NCBI GenBank assembly: GCA_947568835.1
Contig: OX387608.1
Coordinates: forward strand, 3,634,001-3,698,000
DNA: 64,000 bases
Origin: Protonemura montana
Taxonomy: Eukaryota > Arthropoda > Insecta > Plecoptera > Nemouridae
Direction: 5' to 3'
Position 1 is the stretch's first letter, and every line of letters begins with the position of its first letter. This document shows, piece after piece, positions 33,166 through 45,639 of the stretch. A model generated the notes under the pieces. That model was not told the DNA's origin and did not search any database. It worked only from the letters and a program-made list of their open reading frames with translations. Made by a program: the position numbers and the translations under genes.

Positions 33166-36100
33166 AATTAATCTTTATTCATGTTAACCGCAACGATTAA
33201 TAAACATGTATCGTGGTATTTTTAGTCATAATTATTAAATTGTAGAGATTTGTTAAAAAGAACCGCTTAGAGCGCTACGGGATATCAACTACCGTCACCA
33301 CGTGTTGCCGGCCACGTTTGCTCGGCACAAAGTTTAACATTAACGCTTTGACTCTGACTTGCCCTATAAACCAGCACTTTGATGTGAAGTTAATATCGGT
33401 CGACCGCGACAGGATTTACTTGTCGTGTAATTTAAATAACGAGCCATCGATTACTGACCACCACAGATCTGCATGCATCTGAGAACACTCTCCAAAAACA
33501 TCTTCAATCTTGTTAATGTCTCCTTGAATCCTTTCGCAAGAAAGCTCTACAAAATTCATATAAAAATTAAACCTCTTTTCTCCGCTCGGTTTTGTCGCGA
33601 TGTCGATGGTTTGAATTTAAAATGCCGCGCCCGACTTTCGGAGGCTAACGTCCGATCCTCGGCAGTCCTTTACATACATTACATGTTTTTGTTTCGCTAT
33701 TTTGTGTTGCTGCTTGTCGTCGACTCGAGGCAAGCGATGAATTTCATGTTGACATTTAGCAGCCCAACTCATACCAAACATGTGGGATGTAGACCCAAAC
33801 GCGGTCACACTTTTGGGGGTCGAAAAAAAATACTGAACAAAAAAAAACAGTGCAGAGACAGGCTGTAGTCGTGGTTGCTATTTTCTCTTTGGTTCAACTT
33901 ATAAGGTGTCGAAACACAAATCCTTCAAATATGTGCATTTTGATTATTTTTTAAAATGTCACCCCGGCTACGTTTTTCAAAATATCAAAAGCTGAAATAG
34001 AAGCAACCATAGACACACATGATGGTTTTTAGACTCATGTCTACTTGATGTAACCTTAGCACTAGTTTTAAGAAAAACTATTTGAACTGGGTTTTGAATG
34101 CTAAGTTAAGGGCTACTAAATTTCCCGACGTTTCACAACATTTACTAGTTACTTCTTAGTTACTCCTTGAAGAAGTAAATAGTATACGTTTTTTAGTATA
34201 CTGATTTTTTTTTAAGATTTGAATCAGTTTCAAGAGTTTAATTTCGGACCGCTTGGAGCTCTGCTCGCATTGACGTTACGCAGAACCACCATTAAAATTG
34301 ACGAGACATTTTAGAGAAATTGACTTGAGCTCATGTAACTGGAAGGCCGTGAGTCACCATTTCACCAGCTTTGTGATTCCTCGACCGAAGCCCGCCTCGA
34401 CAAGTGGTTGTTGTGCACAATCTGGTAAACATGGCTCCAATCTACACAACAAACATCACATTACGCTGTTTAAGTAGCCATTTCATCTTAAATAATGCTC
34501 GCTCTAAGCTTTTGTAAACTTTCCACCCGAGCCAGTTTTTCCAGAGAGTTAGTACTTTTTAACTTGTTTCTAAATTCATTAGCGTAATAGGTTTAATAGC
34601 CCCCTGAGAAGCGATAACAATTTTTTTTACTTTCAGAGCAGACATGCTTTTTTAAAAACGCCCTCAACTTCACTTGCGTCTTAAAGAGGATCTTAATTTC
34701 AAAACTTCTCTAATGATTTTGGTTTTAATGAACCAACATTGACTCTTAGAGTGGCGCTGGAACTGAGCAACGTTGCTCTCGTCTCCCGAGCGAATCGAGA
34801 TCCGCTAACACTGTTGTCAGATTGCAGTCGGGTAAATAAATTTTTCGTCGGTCGCCGAAAGTATAATTCCTAGAGCAGTGAAAAGGTATAAAATAAATAT
34901 ATCGCTGGATTCGCGCGCGACCTACAAATAAAAGCCAACTTGACAAAATTAGTATTGAAAGCCAAGCGAATTCAAAACTGTGTTTCCCAACGTTTCGTAA
35001 CATGCACCAGTTACTTTATCAAGGGTGAAAGCTCGTCTGACTTGACATACGGTAACAAAAGAAGTCTGTTAGTAGGAAAATAGAGAATAATTCGAGACTT
35101 CTCTGGCATTCTTTGTACTCGTGAATGAACAAAGAATAGGACTGATTTTGTTTCACCGACGCTCTTAGTGGGCGGTGGCAAGGGATGCCAAGAGGCGGTG
35201 GCAGGGGCATGTTAGCAACGCCAGTTGGATCCACATCATGCAGAAGTTTATATTTTTGTCATGAACGAACCATTTTCAAAATGGCTTTGTCACAACAGTC
35301 AGCTATTCGAGCTTCTAGGCACCGTCTATCGAATACTGTTATTTTGAACATATTTTAATCGCTTTCTCTGCTGATCTAGGCTGCTGTGAACGACCTCCGA
35401 TGTGAATAAATTTATTTTCCCGTCATCTGCATCAGTTTGCTCGAAAATGGAGACAAACTTCAGTTATTAGAGCGACTTTTGGTGGAGGTAACTGCTTACT
35501 CCCGCAGGCGTGTGCGGCGAGATAAGGGCCAACGGAGACGGAAAGAAGAAATTGATTGGCTCAAGTTCGAGGCGAACCCAGAAACTTTCCTCTCCCGAAG
35601 CTCTCCCGAGTAAAAGTTAGGTTAAATACACCCGGCAGAAGTTGTCACGCACAGCGCACCTATCGGCAAATACACTCAGAAAAAAAAAGGCACACGCGAC
35701 GCTCGGCTGTTTAAATATTGACAAGTAATAAGAACAATTGTTTTTCTACCGAACAACGACTCGAGTCGAGAGGGCGACGTGGCTGTGATCTCGAGGATCA
35801 ACTGATTGCCCCGATCGCAGCGGTGTCCGCTTCAACTGCGTGTTTTTGACAGCTGTCACGTGACAGCTGTCAGGTGACAGTGACGCAGAGGCCCCTGTCG
35901 ATATATTCGAGAAGGAGGAGACCGGAAATATCTATTGTATCAAGCGACGCCAAGCCTTGCAGGGTAAACAAGGCAATCGAAGAAAATGGAGATTGACAAT
36001 TTTCACGTCACAGGATTCGATTGCATACTGAAACTTTAATGGAAAATTGTGAAAATTGGTTAAAAGCTGTTCCAATTTGTACGTTTTTTGACCCTACGCG

Positions 36101-36846
36101 TACGGTGCTTTAATGGGATTTCAATTGACAATTTTTTCGTAAAACTGGTTGGCAAAGTAAAACGTCGACACATTTCAAAAGTGATGAAACCGAAACTTAC
36201 TTTTTGACCGATTCACATCTTTTGTCGGTTGTTCATTATGCTTATTGTAAAAAGCGGCGGAGATTTGACAGGTATTTAAGAAGTTTTGCACTCAACGAAA
36301 GGATTTTAGACGTTTTTGACAGTAATCTTTCGATAGCTACTTTAATTTGTTTTCAAATTAATTATCTTGCCCACAATGGAATTCACAAAGTTTCCATACA
36401 GTGACCTAGAGGTGAACAGGCGCCAAATTTCAAATACAAAGAATGCTTTTCGAAGAATAAGGAGGTAAATACTGAAAAAACTAACTGAGTACGGTAATCC
36501 TGTCAGGGTGTGGGCGACCACTAATATCGCTCGTTCCAGGCGACAGACGGATAATGCTGCTTCACGCCCTGTCTCGTGCGTTCGGTAAAACCTAAAAAAT
36601 GAACTCTTAGTGGGACATCATTAATTTCGTCGCACCAGCATGGAAACTTTATATCAGCGAGATTTCTATTTTCCTTGAACGCCCCTGCATCTGGCGCGAG
36701 CGAGTAATTTCATTAGCAAAGTGCGGGGACTCGGCGCGGGGCGACGGTCATTAAAAGGTTTCCGTTGACTCGCGTATATTGTATTGTCTCTAGACGACAA
36801 CTCATCGCCTCGCCGAGCCGTTCCAGGCACAAAGGGCCTGGAACCC
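33166..36846. other. Longest stretch with little repeat content; no gene recognised
   Basis: About 3.7 kb without arrays or SINEs. A single sequence related to the 53-bp unit lies at about 33330-33375. A dispersed fragment at 34030-34150 (ctcatgtctacttgatgtaa) recurs inverted at about 47800, and cccaacgtttcgtaacatg at 34985 is from the same family. Open frames at 33473-33868 and 34746-35003 show no domain. Confidence 0.45.
35847..35872. promoter_or_regulatory. 26-bp perfect palindrome with nested E-boxes
   Basis: CACGTG lies at the exact centre with CAGCTG on each side, and CAGGTG follows immediately. These are bHLH-type E-box cores. The surrounding DNA is unique sequence. A regulatory role is inferred from motif density only. 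Confidence 0.4.
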
Positions 36847-37735
36847 TGGGTGAAGACCGAACGGTTTGGCGTGTTGGAAAAACTGGTTCTCGTGAGATCA
36901 CCGAAGTTAAGCAACACTGCGCTAGGTTAGGTATTGGATCGGTGATCATCATACACATGACCAGTTCTGTTTGGTAGAGAGGCTGGAGGGATGAAAGTTA
37001 AGCAACAGTGCGCTGAGTCAGGTATTGGATGGGTGACCATCATACACATGACCAGTTCTGTTCAGGAGAGAGGTAGGAGAGATGAAAGTTAAGCAACACT
37101 GCGCTGAGTCAGGTATTGGATGGGTGACCATCATACACATGACCAGTTCTGTTCGGGAGAGAGGTTGGAGGGATGAAAGTTAAGCAACACTGCGCCGAGT
37201 CAGGTATTGGATGGGTGGCCATAAACCACATGATCAGTTCTGTTCAGGAGAGAGGTAGGAGAGATGAAAGTTAAGCAACACTGCGCTGAGTCAAGTATTG
37301 GATGGGTGACCATCATACACATGACCAGTTCTGTTCGGGAGAGAGGTTGGAGGGATGAAAGTTAAGCAACACTGCGCTGGGTCAGGTATTGGATGGGTGA
37401 CCATCATACACATGACCAGTTCTGTTCGGGAGAGAGGTTGGAGGGATGAAAGTTAGTACAGCAACTTCACTCGCCTTGCTTATCAACCTCTCGACAGCAT
37501 GGATTTGTGGAGGAATCCTGCTGTTTGCGTTGTATCGTCGTTCGGAAGGGACGTTAAGCCGGTGGTCCTCTTGGTCTTTGACAGGAGTAGGCTACGTGCC
37601 GGCACTGGGTTTTTCCTCCTCCCTTCTAGGCTAGGTTAGTTTTATCATCCTCATCATCATCAACTAATTCATCGACGCTATTGTACAAATACCACATGAC
37701 CCGTTGTCAAAACAGTCCGTCGTTAAACGAAACAA
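36847..37735 (+). mobile_element. 5S-derived SINE, complete, about six head units
   Basis: It starts with the 5S head (ccgaacggtttggcgtgttg, gagatcaccgaagttaagca), continues with 91-bp head units to about 37440, then the body: tcgacagcatggatttgtgg, gaagggacgttaagccggtg, gtaggctacgtgccggcac. It ends with tail tccgtcgttaaacgaaac followed by aaataaatga. This is the clearest plus-strand copy. Confidence 0.92.
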
Positions 37736-38666
37736 ATAAATGAACCTAGCTCGAGGTCACTGCCCCCAACTGATTGGTTCCCTTTATTTTGTCTACCAAG
37801 ACATCTCCGTCCAATTAGTCAACTTCTCCCCGATCTAAGGAGCCCTGTAATCCACTGCCCCGGCGAAACATGTTAAACAAACGCCAGTTAATTGCACCTT
37901 GTTGCATAGCAACGAGCTACATCCAAGTCGAGCCGTTAAGTCGTTTCTTTGCCGGGGACAAAAAGACGCTCGTGACGGAAAGCAAATGTCTGCAGCAAGA
38001 AATTTGCATGGACTGCGCGATGAACGATCGCCTGTTTTTCCACAGAGCCAGAGCTGACGTTGCTATAAAGAGACAATGCCAAGCAATCGCTTCCTAGATT
38101 TAACCAGTGTTGCCAAGCGTTGGGTTAGACAGGTAACAAAAGGCGGGTGGCTTGCGAATGCCACGAAGCGAGCTGGCAACGGCGGTAGTGGCTAATGGTG
38201 CCTTCGCTGTAGATGCTTCCCGAGGGACCACGGGCTGGATTAAAAGGAGCATCATTCACAAGGGGGTGGGGGGAGGGGAAGCATCCTTTCAAGGAAGATG
38301 CTAAGAAACCGCGGACTTGGCGCAAACCTCTTAGTGCGTACCTTCCTGCGGGCGGCCGGCGAGTCATGCGTCTTATCCAAATAAGAAACATTGATTCTAA
38401 TAATTTTAGCCGCGTGGGTTGGTTCATGTCGCTCCCCGAGCCGAGAATGTAGAATTCCCACTTGTCAATGTAATAGGACAGTCTCAAATCCCCAATTCAG
38501 TTTCCGCGAAAACTTTTTATTTTCTCAATTGTTGGCCAGGATCCAGCTTCCATAAGCTTTCCAGAGAAAGCAGCTTTCAGTCTTTCTCCCGTATTTCCAT
38601 TTTATCACTTGCCCCGCTCAACGATCGTGTAATGCCAGAGGCTGCCAACTTGTCAGCGCTAGCGTC
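37736..38666. other. Unannotated stretch
   Basis: Open frames at 38125-38691 show no recognised domain. Confidence 0.4.
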
Positions 38667-40172
38667 GATCTCCCCTATTCTACCTGTGTAACCCACTGGT
38701 CTGTACACACTTGCATGGATAGCGCATCCCGTGGACTGGTTTCCAAGCCAGTGGGGTCTTTGATCTCCCCTATTCTACCTGTGTAACCCACTGGTCTGTA
38801 CACACTTGCATGGATAGCGCATCCCGTGGACTGGTTTCCAAGCCAGTGGGGTCTTTGATCTCCCCTATTCTACCTGTGTAACCCACTGGTCTGTACACAC
38901 TTGCATGAAGAGCGTATCCCGTGGACTGGTTTCCAAGCCAGTGGGGTCTTCGATCTCCCCTATTCTACCTGTGTAACCCACTGTTCTGTACACACTTGCA
39001 TGGATAGCGCATCCCGTGGACTGGTTTCCAAGCCAGTGGGGTCTTCGATCTCCCCTATTCTTCCTGTGTAACCCACTGGTCTGTACACACTTGCATGGAT
39101 AGCACATCCCGTGGACTGGTTTCCAAGCCAGTGGGGTCTTCGATCTCCCCTATTCTACCTGTGTAACCCACTGGTCTGTACACACTTGCGTGGATAGCGC
39201 ATCCCGTGGACTAGTTTCCAAGCCAGTGGGGTCTTTGATCTCCCCTATTCTACCTGTGTAACCCACTAGTCTGTTCACACTTTCGTGGATAGCGCATCCA
39301 GTGGACTGGTTTCCAAGCCAGTGGGGTCTTCGATCTCCCCTATTCTACCTGTGTAACCCACTGGTCTGTACACACTTGCGTGGATAGCGCATCCCGTGGA
39401 CTAGTTTCCAGGCCAGTGGGGTCTTCGATCTCCCCTATTCTACCTGTGTAACCTACTGGTCTGTACACACTTGCATGGATAGCGCATCCCGTGGAATGCT
39501 TTCCAAGCCAGTGGGTTCTCGATCTCACCTATTCTACCTGTGTAACCCACTGGTCTGTACACACTTGCGTGGATAGCGCATCCCGTGGACTGGTTTCCAA
39601 GCCAGTGGGGTCTTCGATCTCCCCTATTCTACCTGTGTAACCTACTGGTCTGTACACACTTGCATGGATAGCGCATCCCGTAGAATGCTTTCCAAGCCAG
39701 TGGGTTCTCGATCTCACCTATTCTACCTGTGTAACCCACTGGTCTGTACACACTTGCGTGGATAGCGCATCCCGTGGACTGGTTTCCAAGCCAGTGGGGT
39801 CTTCGATCTCCCCTATTCTACCTGTGTAACCCACTGGTCTGTACACACTTGCGTGGATAGCGCATCCCGTGGACTGGTTTCCAAGCCAGTGGGGTCTTCG
39901 ATCTCCCCTATTCTACCTGTGTAACCCACTGGTCTGTACACACTTGCGTGGATAGCGCATCCCGTGGACTGGTTTCCAAGCCAGTGGGGCCTTCGATCTC
40001 CCCTATTCTACCTGTGTAACCCACTGGTCTGTACACACTTGCATGGATAGCGCATCCCGTGGACTGGTTTCCAAGCCAGTGGGGTCTTCGATCTCCCCTA
40101 TTCTACCTGTGTAACCCACTGGTCTGTACACACTTGCATGGATAGCGCATCCCGTGGACTGGTTTCTAAAGG
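38667..40172 (+). repeat. 95-bp minisatellite, about 16 copies, with dimer substructure
   Basis: The unit includes gatctcccctattctacctg, acccactggtctgtacacac and ctggtttccaagccagtgg; the last forms a small hairpin. Steps are 95 bp with some 94-bp units. Two successive 189-bp dimers (39340-39528 and 39529-39717) translate to identical 62-residue peptides, marking a recent dimer duplication. Confidence 0.95.
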
Positions 40173-40555
40173 AGTCTTCAATTTCTCTCTGCACTGAAAT
40201 CCAGTAATTTATACTTTCGTCACAGGAATCTATAAAAGCTCTCTGAATTTGCCAGACAAGGTTTTCCTCGGTTTTGTTTTCGAGTAATTTTACAGCCGAG
40301 CACTGCAGTGGTCGGTCACAAAGAGCGACCTGTTTTCACTGCCTGCTTGAAGCACTCGCGCTCGGTCCGCTCCACGCTCAGTGAGCGAAGGGCGGACGCT
40401 CCATGAATATTCCATGCACTGCCGGCAAGCGTTCGCTGCAGTTCCACCCCGCCGTGCCCGGGACGTGCTATGAAGGTATGCAAAATGGGAGACGTAGGCA
40501 CTCGACGAGCTGGCATCGCTGCGCGTTTTTAGAAGGCTGTGACGAATGGTGCTAA
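40173..40555. other. Unannotated stretch
   Basis: Nothing recognised. Confidence 0.4.
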
Positions 40556-41372
40556 GATTGATGGATTGATTGACTGGTGGTGTTTAACGACGCACTGTTT
40601 TGATATTTGGCCATGCGACACTGGTCTAATGGCATCGGTGCATCAGCGAATAATGACGAGTATGATGATGAACATTACCTAGCCTCGAAGGGAGGGGAGA
40701 CCCGGTGCCGGCACGTAGCCTTCTCCTGTCGATGAGCACCAAGGGGACCACCGGCGAACGACAGGATTCCTCCACAAATCCATGCTGTCGAGGGGTTGAT
40801 AAGCAAGGCGAGTGAAGTTTTTGAACTAAATTTCATCTCTGCTCATCTCTGCTCTCTGCTTTCATCCAACTTCTCTCCCGAACAGAACTGGTCATGTGTA
40901 TGATGGTCACCCATCCAATACCTGATCCAGCGCAGTGTTGCTTAACTTTCATCCCTCCAACCTCTCTCCCGAACAAAACTGGTCATGTAAATGATGGTCA
41001 CCCATCCAATACCTGATCCAGCGCAGTGTTGCTTAACTTTCATCCCTCCAACCTCTCTCCCGAACAGAACTGGTCATGTAAATGATGGTCACCCATCCAA
41101 TACCTGACCCAGCGCAGTGTTGCTTAACTTTCATCCCTCCAACCTCTCTCCCGAACAGAACTGGTCATGTGTATGATGGTCACCCATCCAATACCTGACT
41201 CAGCGCAGTGTTGCTTAACTTTCATCCCTCCAACCTCTCACCCAAACAGAACTGGTCATGTGTATGATGGTCACCCATCCAATACCTGACTCAGCGCAGT
41301 GTTGCTTAACTTTCATCCCTCCAACCTCTCACCCAAACAGAACTGGTCATGTGTATGTTGGTCACCCATCCA
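40556..41372 (-). mobile_element. 5S-derived SINE with five head units, 5' end lost
   Basis: Plus-strand order is tail (gattgattgactggtggtgt, ttaacgacgcactgttttga), body (ggagacccggtgccggcacg, tccacaaatccatgctgtcg), then 91-bp head units to 41372. The heads break off at cacccatccacattttaag without reaching the true 5S start. Confidence 0.9.
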
Positions 41373-41944
41373 CATTTTAAGTGTCATGCTGAGGACCGCA
41401 ATTCAGGTGACGTCTCATTGAGGTTGGTCCGGTTGGAAGGGAGGATTGCTAAGGGTCACCGCAGAGCTTCCCTTGCTAACGACGCGATTTGGTAAGTGGG
41501 GTCAGAAGATCGTGTAAGGATCCCGATTAGAGTGAGATTTACTTCTGGGAATTAAGCTAACATTATGTGCAGTTTAATTTGGGTTCAATTGACCTAATTA
41601 CACGACCATCAATAAATGTGCGTGGCTGCGAGAGGTTGAGTGCAAATAGAAACCACGAAATCATGCGCCGGCATCATTGGGTTTATAGATATAGTCGGAG
41701 GTCCAATGGTTAAGCTAAACTGTTTGCTGAGCAAACGCGGCCGGCAACACGTGGTAACGGTAACTGATATCCGATGGCGCTCGGGGCCGTGCTTTTTACA
41801 CGTGCACGCGAAAACAAACAAAAACTTGTTGTAAAAACATTACGATATACAAAAAAAAAGGCAACAAAATGCCAGTGAATAATGTACTAGAAATTAAAAG
41901 GCAGAATGTTCTACACCTAGGACCGATTTAATTTACCAGACTAG
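41373..41944. other. Unannotated stretch
   Basis: Nothing recognised. Confidence 0.4.
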
Positions 41945-42030
41945 ATTGTTTGATCAGTGGTGTTTAACGACGCACGTCATGTGGTACTAGTCTAATGGCG
42001 TCGATGAATGAGTGGATGATAATGAAGAAA
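41945..42030 (-). mobile_element. 5S-SINE 3' tail fragment
   Basis: The sequences cagtggtgtttaacgacgca and ctagtctaatggcgtcgatg match the family tail. Nothing of body or head is present. Confidence 0.8.
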
Positions 42031-42627
42031 AGCTCGGTATTGTTCACAAAGCCAGGTCAAAGTCTGATACTTGACATAAAAGAACAGCAAACAGATGAAA
42101 TTCCAACGAGGCAGAGATCAATTGGCTTCATGAGAGTGACACTGTCAGAGAATACCGACCACAGGTCGCCGCGATCTCGACAAACGCCCCCCCGCAGTGA
42201 AGTGAGTCTGTCGATCGAAGAGTCCCGCTCGCCGACCTGGTTATTGCCGCCCACGCCCACCTCCACCCTCAACCCCAACCCTACCCCCTCTAAAACCACG
42301 GCACACAATATCATACACACAACAATGCCGATAAATCCACGGCCCCGGCGTTCCACCCTAGCCCTGCAAAACCGACCATTGCATGAATCAGCACGATGTA
42401 TTGTTGTTTATCTCGCAAATGTAATGTGGCAACACTGTAATAGCGAGGTAGCGAAGGTTTTTCGCGGCTGATCCCCGCCGCTTCGTGGATTATTTGTGTA
42501 CATTTCAACAACAAGTCGGTAATGCGAGTCATCATATCGGCCGCAGGGTCATGAGAAGATTTAGGTGCACGTGGACAGAAAACAGCTGCTGTTGGGTCAG
42601 GGTTGAATAACGATTGAAAACCCCAAT
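42031..42627. other. Unannotated stretch
   Basis: A 158-codon plus-strand frame starts in the SINE tail fragment and runs into unique DNA; no domain recognised. Confidence 0.4.
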
Positions 42628-43530
42628 CATTGAGATCACCGAAGTTAAGCAACACTGATCTTAAATCTCATCTCAAAACATGGATAGAGCATAGGATCCA
42701 GCCAGCTGATCTCAAATAACCTGGATAGAGCATAGGATCCAGCCAGCTGATCTTAAATAACCTGGATAGAGCATAGGATCCAGCCAACTAATCTCAAATA
42801 ACCTGGATAGAGCATAGGATCCAGCCAGCTGATCTCAAATAACCTGGATAGAGCATAGGATCCAGCCAGCTGATCTCAAATAACCTGGATAGAGCATAGG
42901 ATCCAGCCAGCTGATCTCAAATAATCTGGATAGAGCAAAGGATCCAGTCAGCTGATCGCAAATAATCTGGATAGAGCATAGGATCCAGCCAGCTGATCTC
43001 AAATAACATGGATAGAGCATAGGATCCAGCCAGCTGATCTCAAATAACCTGGATAGAGCATAGGATCCAGCCAGCTGATCTCAAATAACCTGGATAGAGC
43101 ATAGGATCCAGCCAGATGATCTCAAATAACCTGGATAGAGCATAGGATCCAGCCAGCTGATCTCAAATAACCTGGACAGAGCAAAGGATCCAGCCAGATG
43201 ATCTCAAATAACCTGGATAGAGCTTAGGATCCTGCCAGCTGATCTCAAATAACCTGGAGGAGCATAGGATCGAAATTGATGTCTGGCAATCTTTTCTTGG
43301 CAACAGGTAGGAGTCCCTCATTCCGAGATATCCCTATGATTTCAATGCTTAATTAAGAGTTTTGTAAGCACATTTTCAACCAATTTCAACTTTTTAAACA
43401 GTGAAAATTACAAAAACCACACAAACTATTGATGAAAACACTTAAAATAGCTTGAGCTCTGTGAGAGAACACAAAATCAAGGACTACCAAGATGGCGGCC
43501 TTGGCTTCAAAGCCCTTGTAATTTATTTGA
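42628..43530 (-). mobile_element. 5S-head fragment fused to MITE-like element with 41-bp array A6
   Basis: A 5S head fragment (gagatcaccgaagttaagca at about 42631-42651) joins the array at acactgatcttaaat. The array runs 42664-43271 (about 15 copies), then the family flank: cttggcaacaggtaggagtc, tagcttgagctctgtgagag and aagatggcggccttggcttc. The closing inverted terminus is degenerate. Confidence 0.85.
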
Positions 43531-45639
43531 ATCCATGTTATACGAGATTGGTGCGTGTTCGACCGGCAAACTGATATCGGCTTAACGAGGCACAAAACTC
43601 GATTCGTAATTCGCAGTTAAAACTCGTGGATCGCAATCACTGAGCGCCGAGCCGATTTTTAATGCAGATTTGGAAATATTTTTCCCGACAAAACGTAATC
43701 ATCGCAATCCCATCGCAATTTCATGGCATGAATGACGTCATATCAACGCTCAATTTGTACAATTTGATGCCTTGCTGCGGGGCTAGGCAAATGAATAACT
43801 GTAATTCGATTGCTTGATTCGACCACGGCCAGTTAAAGAGGTGTACTTTTGTTTTGTTCAGGGCTTGTATGAAGCTTCAAAACGTAGCCTGACTGCGTCA
43901 CGGCCCGTACAGGACCGCCAATTGAGTGGAAGGATATATGGGTTGTTGAAAATCTGTCTTAGACTCCGCAGAGAAATACCATTCGTATATTTACTTTGTA
44001 CCCGATTAAAGCAGGGACTGCTTGTTATAAATAATTTTTTTTATTTTTGCTAAAATTATCCTTTTTTAATGCAAAAAATTCGAGAAAAAGCCCAAATTTT
44101 GCAAATTTTTTCTAGACGTTTAATAAGCAAAAAATAGATAACGTTGCACACATTTTTTTTTTAATGTATCATTTTCACTGCACGAATAGGCTTGAACCAA
44201 GAAAATAAAGGGAAGTGTTTAGTGTTCTTCTGGCAAAAGAAGCAGAAAATACAAAAATTAACACTTTATCTGCAAAATACTTCATTTTTAGTTTCCTAAA
44301 TGTCTGCAAAACATGGTCTGAAAACGCCACGGAAATACATCCCCCTGAAAGTTCCGCACTCCACCGTCCCGGGCGCCACCAGTCGTATTTCGCGAGCTCT
44401 AGCGGTCATCGCAGTAAACAATGCAAATTATTTTCGGTGATATTTCTGCCTGGCAGAACTGATGGGGGGAGGGGGGGGGGAGAGATAGCCACCAAGATAA
44501 TTCGTCTGATTTGCATAATCCGCATCGCCGTGACCCGCGAGTCGGAGCGCATTCTGTGAGCCAGATAACGAACCGTTTTAACGGTCACATCGTGTTTACA
44601 TCCCGTTTAATTTGCCTAGCAACGAGAGCTCAACTCTTAATGGTCTCTTTGCTAAATGTTGCCGATTGTATTCGCTTGGGGCGCTGCTGGGTCGGAGTTG
44701 ACCTAACCGTGTCATTTTCTTTCTGGTATTAAAAGGAATCGAGATATTAATTTAAATGTGTGCAACTGCTGTGACGCTGGATGGAAAAAACGATGCTAAA
44801 AATAATCCACGCGCAATGAGTCTACGTAACTGGGTTCAGTTGGTAAAAATGACCAATTTCTCGGTGACGTTTTTTTACGTTATTTGATATTTGATCAATA
44901 TTTGATATTTTGATATTTTTTCACCAAACTTTGCAAAGATGTGAAATACCTAAAAATTAAGAAGCTGTAAGGTTTTTGAACCCGTCTATATTTTATTTAT
45001 CTTTTTTTTTCAAAATTTCCGGTGTGATTTTGTCAATTTTGGGCGTTTTGCTTTGATCTATTGTCTAGATTGATATATTGCTGTATTACTATACTCTAAT
45101 GATCTTTAGGTCAATTCTTAATTAATTGTCATCACATTTTACCATCCCAAAATGTGTTTTTCTCGCGTTGATGGAGGTGCCGTGCGCTCCGGCTACAATT
45201 TTCTAAAACTTGCCAGTGCCTGCTTGCGTACTCTATTTCCATTTCCAAGTTCAAACAAAACGTAGAGTTGCAAGTCAATGGCCTCTATAAAATGGCCGAC
45301 TCATCAGCTTCTCACATATAGGTTAATGCTGAAAGAATGCTGCAAAGTCTGCAAGGTTTTTCCCGGATTTGAAGGCCACTACGAGGTCTGAAGCTGATCC
45401 ACGAGTAAAAGAAGAAATCTCCGCGTAATTGCATCGCCAAGCTGCTGCCCTCGAGCGGTAAAAAAAAGTATCCAATAAAGAACAGCTGGTTTAGTCGCGA
45501 GGGGGAAGGAGGAAAGGGAGCTACGGGCCCAATGGCGATACTGCATTAACTGTCTGGAAGCTTTGGCAATCACAACCTTGCCGCCTCCAATCATCGTCGG
45601 AATCCATCCTCTAGTCAAGCTTGGAACTACCGGCAGATT
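43531..45639. other. Unannotated AT-rich stretch
   Basis: G-run at 44463-44480. A dispersed repeat copy (ggtgccgtgcgctccggcta) at about 45175 is shared with 18695. No exon recognised. Confidence 0.4.
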
